Assembly: GCF_016802725.1 (NCBI RefSeq)
Contig: NC_052669.1
Coordinates: 24,333,770-24,397,769, forward strand
Length of the DNA stretch: 64,000 bases
Reading direction: 5' to 3'
Source: Solenopsis invicta
Taxonomy: Eukaryota; Arthropoda; Insecta; Hymenoptera; Formicidae
Below, one piece after another: positions 35,267 to 46,122 of the stretch. Both the position numbers and the translations under genes were made by a program. Position 1 is the stretch's first letter. Every line of letters starts with the position of its first letter. The notes under the pieces are model-generated. The model made no database searches, was not told where the DNA came from, and saw nothing but the letters and a program-made list of their open reading frames with translations.

Positions 35267-38200
35267 GTATTACAGCTGCTGTGAAAGTAGTAGAAAAGTT
35301 GCCATTTATACGTTTTTTTATAAAACGAAACGCGATTGCATAAAAGAATTAAGTAGTTAAAATTTATCTATTTTATGTAATATATATATATAACAAAATT
35401 CACATAGAGCAGAACTGACGAAACTCACAGAATATTCTCTGGCGTGTCTGCTCTTTTGAAAAAAGTGTCTTAAATGGATAGGCCTTGTTATACATGCTTT
35501 TCCAGATCTGATAATATAATGATCAGATTTTTGGAAAAAGGTTATTCATTTTCATATGATGATATCGTGTATTCATTATCTACTTGAAGATTATCTTTCT
35601 TTTACGAGCGTTTAAGAAAGACCGAATCGTTTTAATGACGAAAGTAATAACAAAAACGCGAACAAGGTTTTAATAGCTACAGATTTTGTGATTTTTACAA
35701 CAATTTGCGGCTTTTCATGTTTATATATAAATCTCGGAATAAAATTTTAAAAAAAATTTTTTAATTATTATCTCTTCAAGATAAAAAATATATATATATG
35801 TACAAATATCAACAGGAGAATCATACTATCCATATAAGGGTAACGATTGCTAACGTTTTTAATAGCGTTGCGAAATTAATAGAACGCATATCCTTCGTGC
35901 TTGTAAAACACTTTTTATGTGAAGTACTGCATTAAAATCGCTAATTTTTGAATACTGTACGGCCTAGTTTGCGTCACTTATCGAAAGAAATAAATTATCG
36001 GCAGTAATGGAGCACAACAGCAGCTATCTAACAAAAAATGCTTTCTCCTACGTGATTTAAGCTTATGCACGCAAAATAAACTTATGCAGATCTCTTCCTT
36101 ACATCGATTACAGACAACTTATTTTCGTATATAGCTATACAAGTGCCAATTTAATATAGAATATGTACAATAAATGGATTATTACATTTTATATTTCTAT
36201 TTAATTACATGCTTGGTGAATAATTTATGCTCGCACTTCCAATAAACGATAAATAATCTATAGTATTAAATAAGATAAACATATATTCGTGTTATAAATC
36301 GTGTTATATATTCGTATCGTATAGATCTGCATTTATACTCTTCTAATAACATATCATTAACAAGTAAACTGCCAGCACAAGAGAAGTGACGATTTCAAAA
36401 AACCTAAATAAATTGTCATTGTTAATTGTCAGTGTTTTTAGTGCAATACTTTACACATGGACAAAAAAAATATACGTTTAATATCGATCGCGTAATCCTA
36501 TTTTAACATTAAAAGCATACTATGAAGGTATATAGCCGAAAGACAAGTTATGTAAGCGAATCATCGACACATTCTCATTTATTATCAATCGAGAGGCTCA
36601 ACTAGTATCAAATTGTTCGACTATCTTGTATACACTAATCATAAAGTACGCTAGAAGCTACTGTAGTATACCTACATTTCTTTGATCTAATCAAAACGCC
36701 GACTACTAGCAATATTTTTTATAAAAATTCTTGAGAATGTGAGACAAGTACATCGAGTGTTCTCTAGTACTTTGACTTAGATATTTGATTAGTATATTTT
36801 GTTATATAATTGGAAGGAAAATTAATAAGAAAATAATACTTATGTAAGGACATCCTCAGTTGGAGGAATGCGTAACTGCGTTGTTTCTAGAAAGTGCAAT
36901 TTAGTTCATCGCAGAAATATATTTGGTACTCAAATTATTTCGACATTTATTTGCGTGCGTTACTTTATATCAGGATAATTTTGCACGCATTTGTTCGATA
37001 AAGTCTCGATATAGAGAATTTTTATTTGTGAGATACTCTATGCTCTATATATAAATGATATTTAGGACAAAAATTTGATGAGAATATAAATCTCTTGTAA
37101 GAATGTAAAACAATCGTGTACATCCTTAGGTTTGGGTTTAATTTTATTCATGTTATAATCTTTTCTTTTTATTTCTATAATATTATGATATAAATTTTTA
37201 TAAATATATAATGTCAAGTTATATATTTATAAATATAACAGGTATATAAATTCTTCTATATACTGACAATCTCATTCATATTTTTATTTCTTGCAATCAT
37301 ATATTTACTTTCAAATAATCATGAGATTATTGCAAGTTCTAACTAAATTAATTTTGTTCATTTCAATTATTAATGACTTGTTAATTATGGATGAAAAAAG
37401 TAAGATTACACACACCTTTATTTTTGAAATTAGTTATCAAACTCAATTCATTTTATGACTAAAATAAGTACTAACTATTGACAGAAGAATTGTACAATAT
37501 TTGCATGATGATAGTAGTTTGCAGATTTATTGACTAGTTTGCAATGTGATTCACCCTGATTTTCATAAAGGGAAAACGTTATTTAATGCCATTTTTTTGT
37601 TTATGTACATTTTATTTTCTAATTATCTGGGTGATTCGACTTTTATTAGTAATGCTATAAGAATGGATTAAAAAGATATTATCCGAATTATTTTGCAATG
37701 CATTTATATCAAGTCGAATAATATTTATACTAAAAAACAAGGAACATCACAAAAATATTTGTATGAAAGAATGCTGATACATATAATTATTAACATTAAC
37801 TAATTTGTTGCATACAAATGCGAAATGAAGTCTAAATCGAATATACGTAATAAAGAATATTACAAAAAAGATTAATATGTGCATTTATTTATTAATACAT
37901 CGTCCATTTCTATTTATCTACACAGACTTTTATATTCTACTACGTCTATATTTGCATGCATAAAGTATTCAAAAAAAGGAAAAAATTCGTAGCAAAAACA
38001 TTTGTCCGTTATACTTAATTGAGCTAAAAATTTATATCTACAAAAGAATGTATATTATTTATAAAAACATGAATAATGTGTAAATACAAGTATTAAATAT
38101 TTATATATCGCCATTACAATTTCCTACATATATTTTCTATATATTTGTAAGTATATATATGTATATGTATGTAAATATATATATGTATATACATATATTT

Positions 38201-38470
38201 ATATTTATATATATATAAATATAAATATATGTATATACATATATATATATTTACATACAATATAATATATAAGTGTGTACAATATATATATATATATAAA
38301 TATACACACAAACATATAAATAAGAATATGATTTTTTATCAATTTTATTTCAAATAGTTGATTTAACGTCAAATTACTTTTCTGAAATTATAATATTACA
38401 GTAAATGTATCAAGATATTTACTGTATACATGCAGCTAACAAAAAACACTAATGCTAAATATTATCAAAA
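35267..38470. other. egl 3' UTR and AT-rich intergenic DNA
   Basis: No coding sequence was seen. Candidate polyadenylation signals for egl include AATAAA at 36169-36174, which would give a UTR of about 0.9 kb. The rest is AT-rich spacer up to the 3' end of the first ALDH16A1-like gene. Confidence 0.5.
38167..38258. repeat. Near-perfect AT-rich palindrome, about 45-base arms
   Basis: The two halves around about 38212 are almost exact reverse complements, differing by a short length change in an AT run. Arms start GTATGTAAAT and end ATTTACATAC. It lies in spacer DNA 0.2 kb from the stop of the first ALDH-like gene. Confidence 0.85.
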
Positions 38471-39602
38471 TTATGCAACATAGAGAATAATTTCTTTAGG
38501 TAAAGTAAGTTTTTTATATTGTGAAATATATGTTTCTATTGAGTTACCTTTCAAAAAATATCTACTAACATAATCTATAGTGTACGGTGAGCATAATCTC
38601 GTTTCCAACATATTTGAGTCTTCATGTGACAACAAATTTATAACACCTGGAGGTACTCCACATGTTAAAAACACGTCACAGTATGGGGCCAGATTATAGA
38701 AATTTCGATCGAATATTACAATAACAGAGTTGCCAGAAATTAAAGTTTGTATTAATCGAAAAAAGAAAATGTTTTCATTTTTCTCCCTAAGAATGATGAT
38801 ACCTAATGGCTTACGAGTATGTATTACTTCTGCCGTTGAATTAGAAAATCCCAATATACTTTCATTACAGAGATATCGGAAATTTAAGCACCTTTCTACT
38901 ATAGCTGCCAATCCAAGTTTGCTAAAAAGGAAAAAATAATTACTAAAAAGTTACCAAAAATAAACAAATATAGGCAAGATATTATCTAAAAATATATAAG
39001 AAATTTTTCATAACTTCATATACCCATTATCTTTTAATATGGACACAAACTTGGATAATATTTCTGTTCTAGTTTTAATAGGTTTAATACTCCAAGTGTT
39101 GAAACCTTTCTCGGCTGACTCATAGCATTGTAAAATATCGTAGCTATAATAAATAAATTGATTAAAAATTTAACGTGCGCTTTGTTAAATTTCTCGTGAA
39201 TTGCTGCATTTAATAAAATCAAGAAAACGTATCCAAAAATAATTAGTACTTTGTTGCATTTGGCCATAAATTGTCATTGTGCTTCCAATATAAGCGCTTC
39301 TTAGGTTTTTGCCATGTCCCATCATAAAATAATTTACAAATTAAAGTAGAGTTTTTTTCATCATTTCGTGATAAACGTATCTCATTTACACTTTCTTCTA
39401 CATCAGGAAACTTATTTAGGGAAATTGAAATTATGTTGGATTGAAACATTATGTAATCAAATAAGTCCATGTAACACAAACTCACGATACCATCACGGAA
39501 ATCCATATAAGAATTTAAGAATACTACATGACCCTGAAAATAATTAAGAAACATAAAAATCATCTTAATAAAGCTTAAAATAATTCTCGATAATACATTG
39601 TG

Positions 39603-39640
<38 letters not shown>

Positions 39641-41142
39641 TAAATACTATACATTTAAAGATAATGCCAAATTCTTTGCAAGTACAATATCTTCTGACCA
39701 TATGGATAATATTTTCATAACACGTCTTCGAGATACATTGAGTTGAATATCTTTCAATGAATAAAATGTATCAATAGATATATTTGAGGTTGAAAAATGA
39801 TATCTCTCTATCAGCCATAAAAATTTCTCCTTTACTTGTTCTTGCACCCATATTTTATGTAGACGATGATCTGATGTTATTATTAAATAATTAACAACTG
39901 CATACAAGTCCGAATCCTTTAGAATTATCATTTCACTCTCTGTATAAATGTGCTCAGCATGAGTATATTTTGTATGAATAATCTTAATTATAAAGCAAAA
40001 ATACATTTTCATGAATACTACATATTGCAATAGGCGTTTCTTATTAAGAAATGATACAGTTTAACACAGATAGTGATTCATTTAATCATTATTTAACAAT
40101 AACAAACAACAAACAAGGATACAATGATTTATTGGATTGTATTCTTTCAACTGTCTTTTACTATAAAACATCCTAATGAATATTTTTGTTACCTTGATAT
40201 TGTATGTAAAGAGCGTATGCTTCACAGTGTTTAAAAATCACGTGTGGTTCATATGACCTAAAATACAAAAAAAATATATATCTAATGTCGAAGAAATTTG
40301 TAAAATATTCATTTAATGTACTTTAACTTTAATGTAAAAATTAGTAACTATAAGTGTATTAATAAATAGAAATTAATTTATATATAATTACAGAAGATAA
40401 TTTGAAAAAAACAATTGCATCTCTAAGTCTCTACATACAGTGAAGAGTGTAATCATTAAATTGTGAAATAAGTTTCCCTTATCTCCCATTTTAGCTAGAA
40501 AACAAAAAATGAAATTAAAAGATACAAAAACTTAATGTATTCATTATTATCTATTATTGTTACTTTATACAAAAATAAAACAAAAATATAAGTAACATCG
40601 CTATATCTTTACAACTCAAATTGCGAAAATATTGCTGTACCTATGCGAGTTTCAATAGTATTATATTCAGCTGTGTAAATAATTACGTAGTCTACAATAG
40701 TATAAAATATATCTATGTGTTTAAAAACGGATGCAAAAAGCGAGAAATTGTCACGTATCATTTTTTCCATTTGCAACAATCTATAGCAAAAGAAAAAAAT
40801 ATTAAAATCAACAAATATTAAAGCAATTTTCATGTCTCTTATTATTCTATTTTAAATTTGTTTTTGTTTACCTCACATATATATCAATGTCTGCGTTAAA
40901 TTTTACCGTCTGAGATAGATTATATATTGCAGTCAATGTTTTCTAAAAATATTCACAAAAAACAGTTACGCGTTATACACAAAGAAAGAGACACTTGAGC
41001 TCTCTTTAATATTAAATTTCATAATTTATGTCCCCAATACTGTGCTTTTCAATACGCGGCCCACGTCAATACTCACTTTTTTGTCACTTTTATCATAATC
41101 AAGATTGGTATAATATTTATTTAAAATTTTTATTCGCTTCAT
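38471..41142 (-). CDS. ALDH16A1-like degenerate aldehyde dehydrogenase protein, copy A
   Basis: Nine exons (41077-41142, 40872-40942, 40641-40780, 40392-40494, 40193-40257, 39653-39939, 39250-39533, 39024-39143, 38471-38921) give 528 residues with no break. Stretches recall ALDH16A1: ILSIWSEDIVLAKNLAL with VVFLNSYMDFRDG (human ASVWSERLGQALELG, VWINAHGLRDP), the second-domain start FYDGTWQKPKKRLYW, AEKGFNTWSIKPIKTR, and RKPLGIIILREKNENIF...GNSVIV...GVPPGVINLLS. Human ALDH16A1 has 802 residues. Here much of the first ALDH domain and the end of the second are missing, and no catalytic cysteine segment is seen. A pseudoenzyme or scaffold role is inferred. First of three tandem copies. It ends with a short C-terminus after PKEIILYV. 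Family call is likely; function is unknown. Confidence 0.8.
39604..39635. repeat. TA microsatellite
   Basis: TA run in an intron of ALDH-like copy A, close to the donor of exon 39653-39939. Copies B and C lack it at the matching place. Confidence 0.9.
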
Positions 41143-41391
41143 GATTGCTAATCCGACTGAATAATGTTCGTGTTAAGAAATTTAAGCTGCAATTAATCGT
41201 TAAACGTGCATGAACAGAAAATTCACGAGACACAAATTCACAGAAGGACTTCGGTATTTTGCTGATAAATATAATTAAGTTCCAAAAGGTCGGGATATTC
41301 TCATCAGCAAATCATATGTTGTTTACATGTAATAATCGCAGTCAAGACATTCGCATTTTCTAAACGAAAGAATAATACACTTTTGTTAGCC

Positions 41392-41604
41392 ATGCGTTTT
41401 GTTCCTCGAATCTTTGTCATTCGCGATATAAGACATTCGTTAAGAAAAGAATCTCGATTTTCAACGACAGAAAATTATCGTCGAAAGTTGCGAACGACAC
41501 GGTTCGAAAGTACGAAAGCAACTGGTGGGCATGCAGAACAACATATTATTGATCGAGTAAATGGGAAGGTCGATTGGCTAGTCACATTGTTATCATATTT
41601 TTGA
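41392..41604 (+). CDS. Possible small Arg-rich protein or gene fragment, divergent from copy A
   Basis: The ATG at 41392 opens 70 codons beginning MRFVPRIFVIRDIRHSLRKE, basic and hydroxylated like a mitochondrial presequence. A related, shorter frame sits at the matching place upstream of copy B (45330-45470). It has no recognised family. It could be a first exon with an unseen splice, a relic, or chance. It starts 250 bp from the ATG of copy A on the other strand. Confidence 0.3.
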   Translation: MRFVPRIFVIRDIRHSLRKESRFSTTENYRRKLRTTRFESTKATGGHAEQHIIDRVNGKVDWLVTLLSYF

Positions 41605-42174
41605 ACAATACATGAATTCTTACAGATTGAAAAACAAAGAATATATCAAATATTTTCTACTATTTTGATGTAGATGTTCGAAAATTATCAAAACATAAGC
41701 GAAAGGGCTTATCGGTAAAAGGATCTTGGGCTACTATGAATAGTTTTGTTTAATTATTGTCTAAAAATTTCGCTGGATATAAATCTGAAAATAATTTTTT
41801 GTTGAAGGATCAAGTTCAAGTATAATGAACAATTCTGCAAAAAGTTTTGATATTCTAATATTCAGTTTGAGCATTCAGCATAATTATTTGATTAACAAAC
41901 AAAATTATTTTATAAGAATTTTGTATAAATTATAAAATTTAAACTACGTACTGATTGAAACACAATCGCATGATGATGGCTGCGTTCATTATTAGTGGAG
42001 AAAAGGACGAGCTAACCATGTTAGTATCACAATTTTGAACCGTGCAGAAAATAAAAATATATACGACATAAAACATAATCTGCGTGAATTTTTATATTTT
42101 TTATCTACAATATAAAATAAAATTATATAAAAATTAGATATATTTTAAATAATTCAACAATGTAAGTTATTTGT

Positions 42175-42176
<2 letters not shown>

Positions 42177-42222
<46 letters not shown>
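42177..42222. repeat. GA microsatellite
   Basis: GA run just downstream of the stop of ALDH-like copy B. Confidence 0.95.
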
Positions 42223-42226
<4 letters not shown>

Positions 42227-42314
42227 AATTGAATAATTGACATAAATGTATCAATATGTTTATAATTGTATGCATACATTAAATACAAACATTACATGCC
42301 GAATATTGTAAAAG

Positions 42315-45032
42315 TTATACAAGATGCAATATAATTTGCTTTGGTACAGTAAGCAGTTTATATTGTAAAATATACGATTCCAGTGAGAAACATTTCAAAA
42401 AATACTTATTGGCATAGTATACATATTTGTCTACGCATAATCTAAATTCCAGAAAATGTGTGTTTTCATGTGACAACAAATTTATGACACCTGGAGGTAT
42501 TCCACATGTTGAAAACATATCACAATATGGTGCAAAATTATAAAAATTTGGGTCATAACTCATCACAATGACAGAATTGCCAGCAATTAAAGTTTGTATT
42601 AATCGTAAAAAGAAAACATTTTCATTTTTCTCTCTAAGAATGATGACACCTAATGGAATACGAGTATTTATTACTTCTATCTTTGTATTACGAAATCCCT
42701 GTATACTTTCATAAAGATAAGGGCATTTTAACAATCTCTCTATTATAGCTGCCAATCCAATTTTGCTACAAAGAAAAAAACAAAAAAACCATTATACTAA
42801 AAAAATTATCAAGAATAAACAAATGTAGGAAAGATATTATCCATGTAAAAACGCTTAGAAAAATTTAATAACTTAATATACCCATTATCTTTTAATGTGG
42901 ACACAAACTTTGATAATATTTGTGTTCTAATTTTAATAGGTTTAGTACTCCAAGTTTCGAATCCTTTCTCGGCTGACTCATAACATCTTAGAATATCGTC
43001 ACTATAATAACAATACATTAATTAATTAAAAGTTTAATACATGTTTAATTAAATTTTTTTTAATTCGAGAATTATTGTAATAAAATTATATAAGAAAACA
43101 TATCTGTTCGTACTTTGATGCATTTGCCCATAGACTGCCATTATACTCCCAATACATGCGCTTTTTAGGTTTTTGCCATGTACCATTATAAAATAGATTG
43201 TAAATTGTACCAGCATTCTTTTCAGCTGTATGTGACAAACGGAACTCATATATACTTGGTTCTACATCATGTACCTTTTCTTTACGAATACTAGACAAGT
43301 ATGTTTCATGTTTAGAGTGGCTTATTATTTCCGAAGGTAAGAACATGATACCATCACGAAAATCCATATATGTATTTATGAATATTATGTGACTCTGAAT
43401 AATTAAGAAACAGAAAGATCATCTTAATAAAGATAATTCTCGACAGTACATTGTGTCATATAATTTATATAATATACATTTAAAGATAATGCAAAATTTT
43501 TCACAGCAACAATATCTTCCGACCATATAGATATTATCTTCGTAGTATACTTTGGATATACATAGGGCTGAAGATCTTTCAATGATTGAAAGGTATAAAT
43601 AGGTATACCTATTTCTAAATGATACTTCTTTGTCAGCCATAAAAATTTCACTTTCACTCGTTTTTGTACCCATATTTTATATAAATTAAGATTGATTGTT
43701 ATTATCAAACATTTAACAACTGCACATAAGTCTGAATCCTCCAGAATTATCATTTCACCATCTGTATAAGTATTATATTTCTTAAAAACACATTTTTATA
43801 AATATGATATTACAATAGACGTTTTTCAGCAAGAAACATAAATGACATAGTGTAACATAATGAATCAATTCAATCTTTGTTTAACACTGACAACAATGTT
43901 ACTATGTTATGTTATGTCATTATCTTTTTCTTTTACTGGGAGACGACTGCAGAAACAAATATTATTTTACCTAATAATGTTATATGAGATTCCACTTTTT
44001 CACGTACATTTTTAGCCTCCTTTGGATTATCTTGCCTAAAGTACAGAAAAAATACAAGTTACAAGAAGTTTATAAAATATTAATTCAATGTAAAAATTGC
44101 TTAATTAATAATTATGAGAATAATTATATTAATTAGTCAATTTTTTTTATACATATGTATGTAGTTACAAGATAGAATAAAAAAATGATCGTATTGCAGG
44201 TTCTCTACACATAGAGAAGAGTGTAGCCAATAGAATGTAGAATCCACTTTCTCGCTCAATCAACTGGCTCATTTCAACTAGAGAACAAAAATGAAAGTAG
44301 AAGCTATAATCCAGATAGCACACTGACATTATTTTTCGTTATTTTATAACGTTAAAATGACAAATAACGTCAGCTTGCTACCTGAAGTAAGTTTTATAAA
44401 TAACCAACTTAAATCTTTTTTGCTGTCTAATATAATTACTTATAAGAAAAACAAAGCAAAGGTGCAAATAATATAATATCAATATACTACAATTCTAATT
44501 GTAAGAATAATATATTACCTGTGATGTTACGCTGAAATCTCATAATGTAAATGGTCATATATTCTAAAATAGTTTGGATTACATCTATGTGTTTGCAAAC
44601 GGATGCAAAAAGAAAGAAATTCTCATGTATTTTGTTTACCAATATTTGAAATCTATAAATACAAAAAAAACGACAATAAAAATAATGAAGATAAAAACAA
44701 CCTCCATATTATTTCATCTTAAAATGATTTCATCTTAAATTTTATTTACCTCTTTGAGAAATTAATATTTTGATTAAATTCTGCGATTAAAGTCTGAGAT
44801 AGATTGCGTATTTCTTTTAATGCTTTCTGAAAACATGTACAAGAAACAGTGTTACAAATTAAATATAAAAAAAAGACTCAAAACACTTTTCAATATTAAT
44901 ATAAAATTGTGAAATCAACTTATATCCACAATTTTATTCTTTAATGCACAACATATTAGTACTCACTTCTCTGTAGCTTTTATTATAATCTAGATTCGTA
45001 TAATATTCATTTAAAATTTTTATTCGTTTCAT
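42315..45032 (-). CDS. ALDH16A1-like degenerate aldehyde dehydrogenase protein, copy B
   Basis: Nine exons (44967-45032, 44750-44826, 44519-44652, 44169-44277, 43971-44035, 43478-43761, 43114-43394, 42882-43001, 42315-42765) give 528 residues, uninterrupted. Exon order, splice phases and motifs match copy A (MKRIKILN start, WSEDIVAVKNFALS, FYNGTWQKPKKRMYW, AEKGFETWSTKPIKIR, IPLGVIILREKNENVF, GIPPGVINLLS). The fifth exon is strongly diverged from copy A, and the first-domain remnant varies most. As in copy A, no active-site cysteine loop is visible, so catalysis is unlikely. Middle copy of the tandem set; each copy is about 2.7 kb and the spacers are about 1.1 kb. Confidence 0.8.
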
Positions 45033-46122
45033 GATTATTAAATTCGACTGAATAATGTTCGTACAAAGAAACAACTAAAGTTGCACTGGATCGTTAGCCC
45101 TGTATAAGTGGAAACTTCACGAGACAAATTCATAGAATGACAAGATCTTTGATATTTTGCTGACAAATATAACTGAGGTCTAAGAAGGTATATCTTCTAG
45201 CCCTCTAGACATACTTTTAGTGAGAACAAATCAAGTATTATTTACATTCTCATGTAAACTTTCACAGCATCAAAATGGCCGTATTCTCTAAAAAAAGAAA
45301 TAATTTTCGTACATGCTCCTTTTACCACTATGTTTCGGATCTTCATTATTTGTAAAATAAAACGTTTGTTAAGAAATAAATCTCTACTTTCTTCGTCAGC
45401 TTTGAAATTATCAAAAGTACAAACAGCACAATTTAAAAGTAAAGAAGTCCGGTGCGCGGCATGTTATTGATCGAATTTTTTGAAAGAATAGTTCCGATTG
45501 GCTAGACATGTTGCTACCATACTTTAAAATTATTTTATAACACCTTTATATAAAGTCAAAATAGTAATTATATTCGAATACATGAGAAATATTAGAAAAG
45601 TATTTATATAAAATAATGCTGATTCATGTAATTATTAATAATGACTAATTTGTTGTATACAGATTCAAAATAAAGTCGAAAACAGATATATGTATAAAAA
45701 AAGATTAATGTATGCATTTATTTATTTACATATTATTCATCTATAATTAATTAAGCTACATAAGCACTTTCATATATTACTACATCTTATTTGTACAAAT
45801 AAAGCATATGAAAGAGGCAAAGTACATAATAATGCATTTTATTTTTTAATTGCTGAAAATTGACAGAAAATGTTAATGTTATTTAAAAAATATCAACAGT
45901 CTGCAAATAATATTATTAAGTATTTTTATAATAATATCAATCACTATTAAATTTTACAATTTTTTTTTGAACGTATGTGTGTATATATACAAATAAAAAT
46001 ACATTGATTAAAGTATAATCTGCATGAATTTTTATAACCTTTATCTATAAGATATAATAAATTTATGTAACCATCAATTTTATTTTAATTAATTTATCAT
46101 ACATTTTTTAATAACATTAAAA
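45033..46122. other. Spacer between ALDH-like copies B and C
   Basis: AT-rich. Includes the shortened copy (45330-45470, 46 codons) of the small Arg-rich open frame found upstream of copy A. Nothing else was recognised. Confidence 0.6.
45330..45470 (+). pseudogene. Truncated duplicate of the small Arg-rich open frame
   Basis: Aligns with 41392 onward (MFRIFIICKIKRLLRNK against MRFVPRIFVIRDIRHSLRK). A length change near its end shifts the frame into a TGA, while the DNA similarity continues past the stop (TTATTGATCGA is shared). Confidence 0.4.

Larger units (their letters stand above)
41143..42314. other. Spacer between ALDH-like copies A and B
   Basis: Contains a short plus-strand open frame (41392-41604) and a GA microsatellite. 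The part next to copy A resembles the spacer next to copy B, so flanking DNA was duplicated with the genes. Confidence 0.6.

Noticed and set aside
38114..38311. Tyr/Ile-rich open frame
   Set aside because: Translation of the AT palindrome.
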